A stretch of 7,690 nucleotides of DNA from Campylobacteraceae bacterium (GTDB lineage Bacteria > Campylobacterota > Campylobacteria > Campylobacterales > Sulfurovaceae), in the NCBI GenBank assembly GCA_027066355.1, contig JAMONW010000126.1:1-7690 (forward strand). The letters run 5' to 3'. Positions 5,914 through 7,690 of the stretch are shown in pieces; position 1 is the stretch's first letter; every line of letters begins with the position of its first letter. A program made the translations under genes and the position numbers. The notes beneath the pieces were generated by a model. That model made no database searches and was not told the origin of the DNA. It saw only the letters and a program-made list of their open reading frames with translations.

Positions 5914-6470
5914 TAATTTATATACATGGCTTTGGCAGTAGTGGGCGTGGTAGTAAAATAACTAAATTTAGAGAGTATTATAATAAAAAAGGTATAAAAC
6001 TTATTGCTCCATCACTATCTTATGTTCCAGAACTGGCAATTGATACATTAGAGCAGTTAATTAAAAATTGCGAAAATCCAAAACTTATTGGCTCATCTTT
6101 AGGTGGATTTTATGCAATCTATTTGGCTAATAAATATAACTTAAAAGCAGTTTTAATAAACCCAGCAGTAAAGGCTACAAAAACTCTACTAAAATATGTT
6201 GAGCAAGGAGAAATGGCAACAAACTACTACGATTTAAGTAGATTTGAGTTCAATTTAAAGCACTTAAATATGTTAAAAGAGTATGTAGTAGATAATCCTA
6301 ATGCTAAATATCTCTTAATGCTTCAAAAAGGTGATGAAGTATTAAATTATCAAGATGCCCTAAATCTACTGCCAAATGCAGAGCTTATTTTAGAAGATGG
6401 TGGAAACCATAGCTTTGAGGGAATTGAGAGATACTTTAAAGAGATTGATAAATTTCTTTTTGAAAATTAA
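5910..6470 (+). CDS. YqiA/YcfP-like alpha/beta-hydrolase (small esterase)
   Basis: At 186 residues this is the size of the YqiA/UPF0227 group of compact alpha/beta hydrolases, some of which show esterase activity. The catalytic triad is intact: nucleophile Ser63 in GSSLGG (61-66, G-x-S-x-G), Asp142 in KGDEVLNY, and His167 in GGNHSFEG. The oxyanion loop is HGFGSSGRGSK near the N-terminus. There is no signal peptide, so it is cytoplasmic. AGGGG (5901-5905) precedes the ATG, which overlaps the previous stop codon by 4 nt. It is the last gene of the operon begun by the flavin reductase-like gene. Its stop overlaps the stop of the convergent gene by 4 nt. The natural substrate is unknown. Confidence 0.85.
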   Translation: MIIYIHGFGSSGRGSKITKFREYYNKKGIKLIAPSLSYVPELAIDTLEQLIKNCENPKLIGSSLGGFYAIYLANKYNLKAVLINPAVKATKTLLKYVEQGEMATNYYDLSRFEFNLKHLNMLKEYVVDNPNAKYLLMLQKGDEVLNYQDALNLLPNAELILEDGGNHSFEGIERYFKEIDKFLFEN

Positions 6471-6787
6471 TCTCTTTTAAATAACCAAAATAAAAATGCA
6501 AAACCAAGAGAGATATTTATATAACTTAGCTCACCATCAAATGTTTTTTTACTTAACCATATAAGCATATCACCCATCTCTTTATTGGGAGCATTTTGGG
6601 CATAATTTATAATCCAAGCATTTATCTCATTATGGTAGAAATAGTTTAAAAACTCTGGCACAAAAAAGAATAAAATTACACCCAAAAATCCCCAAATAGT
6701 TCTTTTTGGTTTTATTTTTTGCATCTGTTCTTGAAATTTAGGGTTATTTTGTAGATTTTCTTGAATCTCTTTTATTTTATCTTTCAT
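6467..6787 (-). CDS. Small membrane protein with two transmembrane segments
   Basis: This 106-residue protein has a charged, amphipathic N-terminus (residues 1-29, rich in Lys, Gln and Glu), one hydrophobic segment at about 31-50 (IWGFLGVILFFFVPEFLNYF) and a second at about 88-104 ending WLFKRD. I recognise no family. Codon use matches the neighbours and the gene has its own promoter-like element, so it is likely real. No Shine-Dalgarno precedes the ATG, which sits 6 nt after TAAAAT as in the two peptidase genes. Its end overlaps the end of the convergent hydrolase gene by 4 nt, with no terminator between them. Confidence 0.7.
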   Translation of the reverse strand: MKDKIKEIQENLQNNPKFQEQMQKIKPKRTIWGFLGVILFFFVPEFLNYFYHNEINAWIINYAQNAPNKEMGDMLIWLSKKTFDGELSYINISLGFAFLFWLFKRD

Positions 6788-6793
6788 AAACTT

Positions 6794-6802
6794 ATTTTAT
6801 CA
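6794..6802 (-). promoter_or_regulatory. Extended -10 promoter of the small membrane protein gene, probably leaderless
   Basis: The minus strand reads TGA-TAAAAT, then exactly 6 nt (AAGTTT), then ATG at 6787. This is the third example in the window of TGn-TAAAAT-N6-ATG without a Shine-Dalgarno. Confidence 0.5.
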
Positions 6803-6823
6803 AAGATTTACTAAAAAGAGTTA

Positions 6824-6847
6824 GCATAAAGCCATAAAGCTTTATGC
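6824..6847 (-). terminator. Intrinsic terminator of the N/D/S/T/K-rich protein gene
   Basis: GCATAAAGC (6824-6832) and GCTTTATGC (6839-6847) are perfect 9-bp inverted arms with a 6-nt loop. It starts 9 nt past the stop codon of the gene at 6857, and on the minus strand is followed by TAACTCTTTTT. It separates that gene from the promoter of the small membrane protein gene. Confidence 0.65.
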
Positions 6848-6856
6848 CTTTTATAT

Positions 6857-7690
6857 TTAATTTATCTCTAATTTTTGCTTAGAGTGAGTATTGGTTTTAT
6901 TATTATCTACTTTATTGTTTGTAGAAACATCTGTTTTACTCTTATGTGAATTATGCTCAAAAGAGTTATCTTTATTCATATCTGTTTTTGTTGAGTTATT
7001 ATCTTTATGTTTTGCAAACCAATCATTAAAATTGTGCATAAATCTATTTTTATCTTTAAATCTATTTAATGTATCTTTAAAGTGTTTTAGAGCTTGAGTT
7101 TTATTTACATCTAAGATGCCATTTCCATCTCTATCTAAAATATCTCTAATTGTAGGTAATTTCTCTAACAGTTTTTTATCGTTTATTGTTCCATTTTTAT
7201 CTTTTAAATCTTTAAATCTTACATGATCACCTATTTGCTCTAGCTCTGATTTTGCTTCTTGAGAAATCACAATACCATTACTTGCATTTTCATCACTATC
7301 TAAAGTTTGAAGAAGTTGCAACATCTTATCTTCTACCTCTTTATCATTGGCACTAATATCAGTTGGTGTAACTACTGGCTCTTTAATTTTATCTGTAATT
7401 TCTGTGCTACCAAGAATTAAATTACCTATTTTAAATGTTACTTTATCACCTTTTTTATACTCAAAATAACCTTCAGCATCTGTTTTGCCATGTAATCCAG
7501 AAGTTGTATTATACTCTAAACCAGCAACTGGTGAATCTACAAATTGCCCTTTTTGAGTCTTACTATTTGTATTATCTACACTTGTAGAGTTGCTATCAGA
7601 TTGCGCACTTGTATTGTTATCTGCTTTGCCATCTACTTTTGTTTTATTGTTATCACTATTTGTAGAATTGTTATCTACTTTCATATCTTT
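6857..7690 (-). CDS. Asn/Asp/Ser/Thr/Lys-rich, probably secreted modular protein, 5'-truncated
   Basis: The frame stays open to the right edge and the ATG at 7684 is followed by no signal peptide, so the true start is probably outside the window; 275 residues from that ATG are visible. Residues 1-46 and about 227-275 are low-complexity, dominated by N, D, S, T and K. Between them is a folded core. The segment GQFVDSPVAGLEYNT (46-60), SGLHGKTDAEGYFEY (62-76) and VTFKIGNLILGS (82-93) then PTDI resembles a beta-rich domain I recall in secreted or surface lipoproteins of gammaproteobacteria. LLQTLDSDENASNGIVI (124-140) is typical of the same group. D184-R-D-G-N-G-I-L-D192 looks like a calcium-binding EF-hand or dockerin-type loop, though the usual acidic twelfth residue is Lys. 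Export and calcium binding are inferences. The function is unknown. Confidence 0.75.
   Translation of the reverse strand, partial: KDMKVDNNSTNSDNNKTKVDGKADNNTSAQSDSNSTSVDNTNSKTQKGQFVDSPVAGLEYNTTSGLHGKTDAEGYFEYKKGDKVTFKIGNLILGSTEITDKIKEPVVTPTDISANDKEVEDKMLQLLQTLDSDENASNGIVISQEAKSELEQIGDHVRFKDLKDKNGTINDKKLLEKLPTIRDILDRDGNGILDVNKTQALKHFKDTLNRFKDKNRFMHNFNDWFAKHKDNNSTKTDMNKDNSFEHNSHKSKTDVSTNNKVDNNKTNTHSKQKLEIN

Noticed and set aside
6891..7097. Plus-strand Leu/Ser-rich ORF opposite the N/D/S/T/K-rich gene
   Set aside because: It is the complement of low-complexity codons of the minus-strand gene, with no ribosome site and no recognisable features.

Overview
The window is low-GC, gene-dense DNA that most resembles a member of the Campylobacterota (epsilonproteobacteria), perhaps a free-living one. 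The grounds are the AT-rich codon use, extended -10 promoters (TGn-TAAAAT or TGn-TATAAT) without a clear -35 box, and a hypA-like remnant whose residues follow the pattern of Helicobacter HypA. The genus cannot be fixed from the sequence alone. No rRNA, tRNA, CRISPR array or transposase was seen.

Layout. Positions 2-1885 (+) hold the C-terminal part of a HerA/DUF87-type ATPase whose start lies outside the window. A GU-containing hairpin ends that gene, and directly against it lies a 37-codon minus-strand remnant of hypA (1917-2030). Two secreted zinc peptidase candidates follow on the plus strand: an M15-type peptidase (2105-2851) and an M14-like carboxypeptidase (2888-3751). They probably act on peptidoglycan. 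After two hairpins and a heptamer repeat comes a minus-strand SAM-dependent methyltransferase (3895-4500). Its only sensible start codon is ATC behind a perfect Shine-Dalgarno. Divergent from it is a three-gene operon (4571-6470): flavin reductase-like protein, multi-pass membrane protein and YqiA-like alpha/beta hydrolase. It converges with a small two-helix membrane protein (6467-6787, -). The right end holds most of a secreted-type protein rich in Asn, Asp, Ser, Thr and Lys (6857-7690, -), cut by the window edge.

How the parts fit. The two peptidase genes are the clearest functional pair. Both have signal peptides and no Shine-Dalgarno, and both start with the same arrangement TGn-TAAAAT-N6-ATG, which predicts leaderless mRNAs. 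The same arrangement recurs before the small membrane protein gene on the other strand. The rest looks like ordinary chromosomal accessory and housekeeping content. I see no clear defence or mobile system. The most unusual items are the hypA remnant cut exactly at a palindrome, the repeated leaderless promoter architecture, and the ATC-start methyltransferase.
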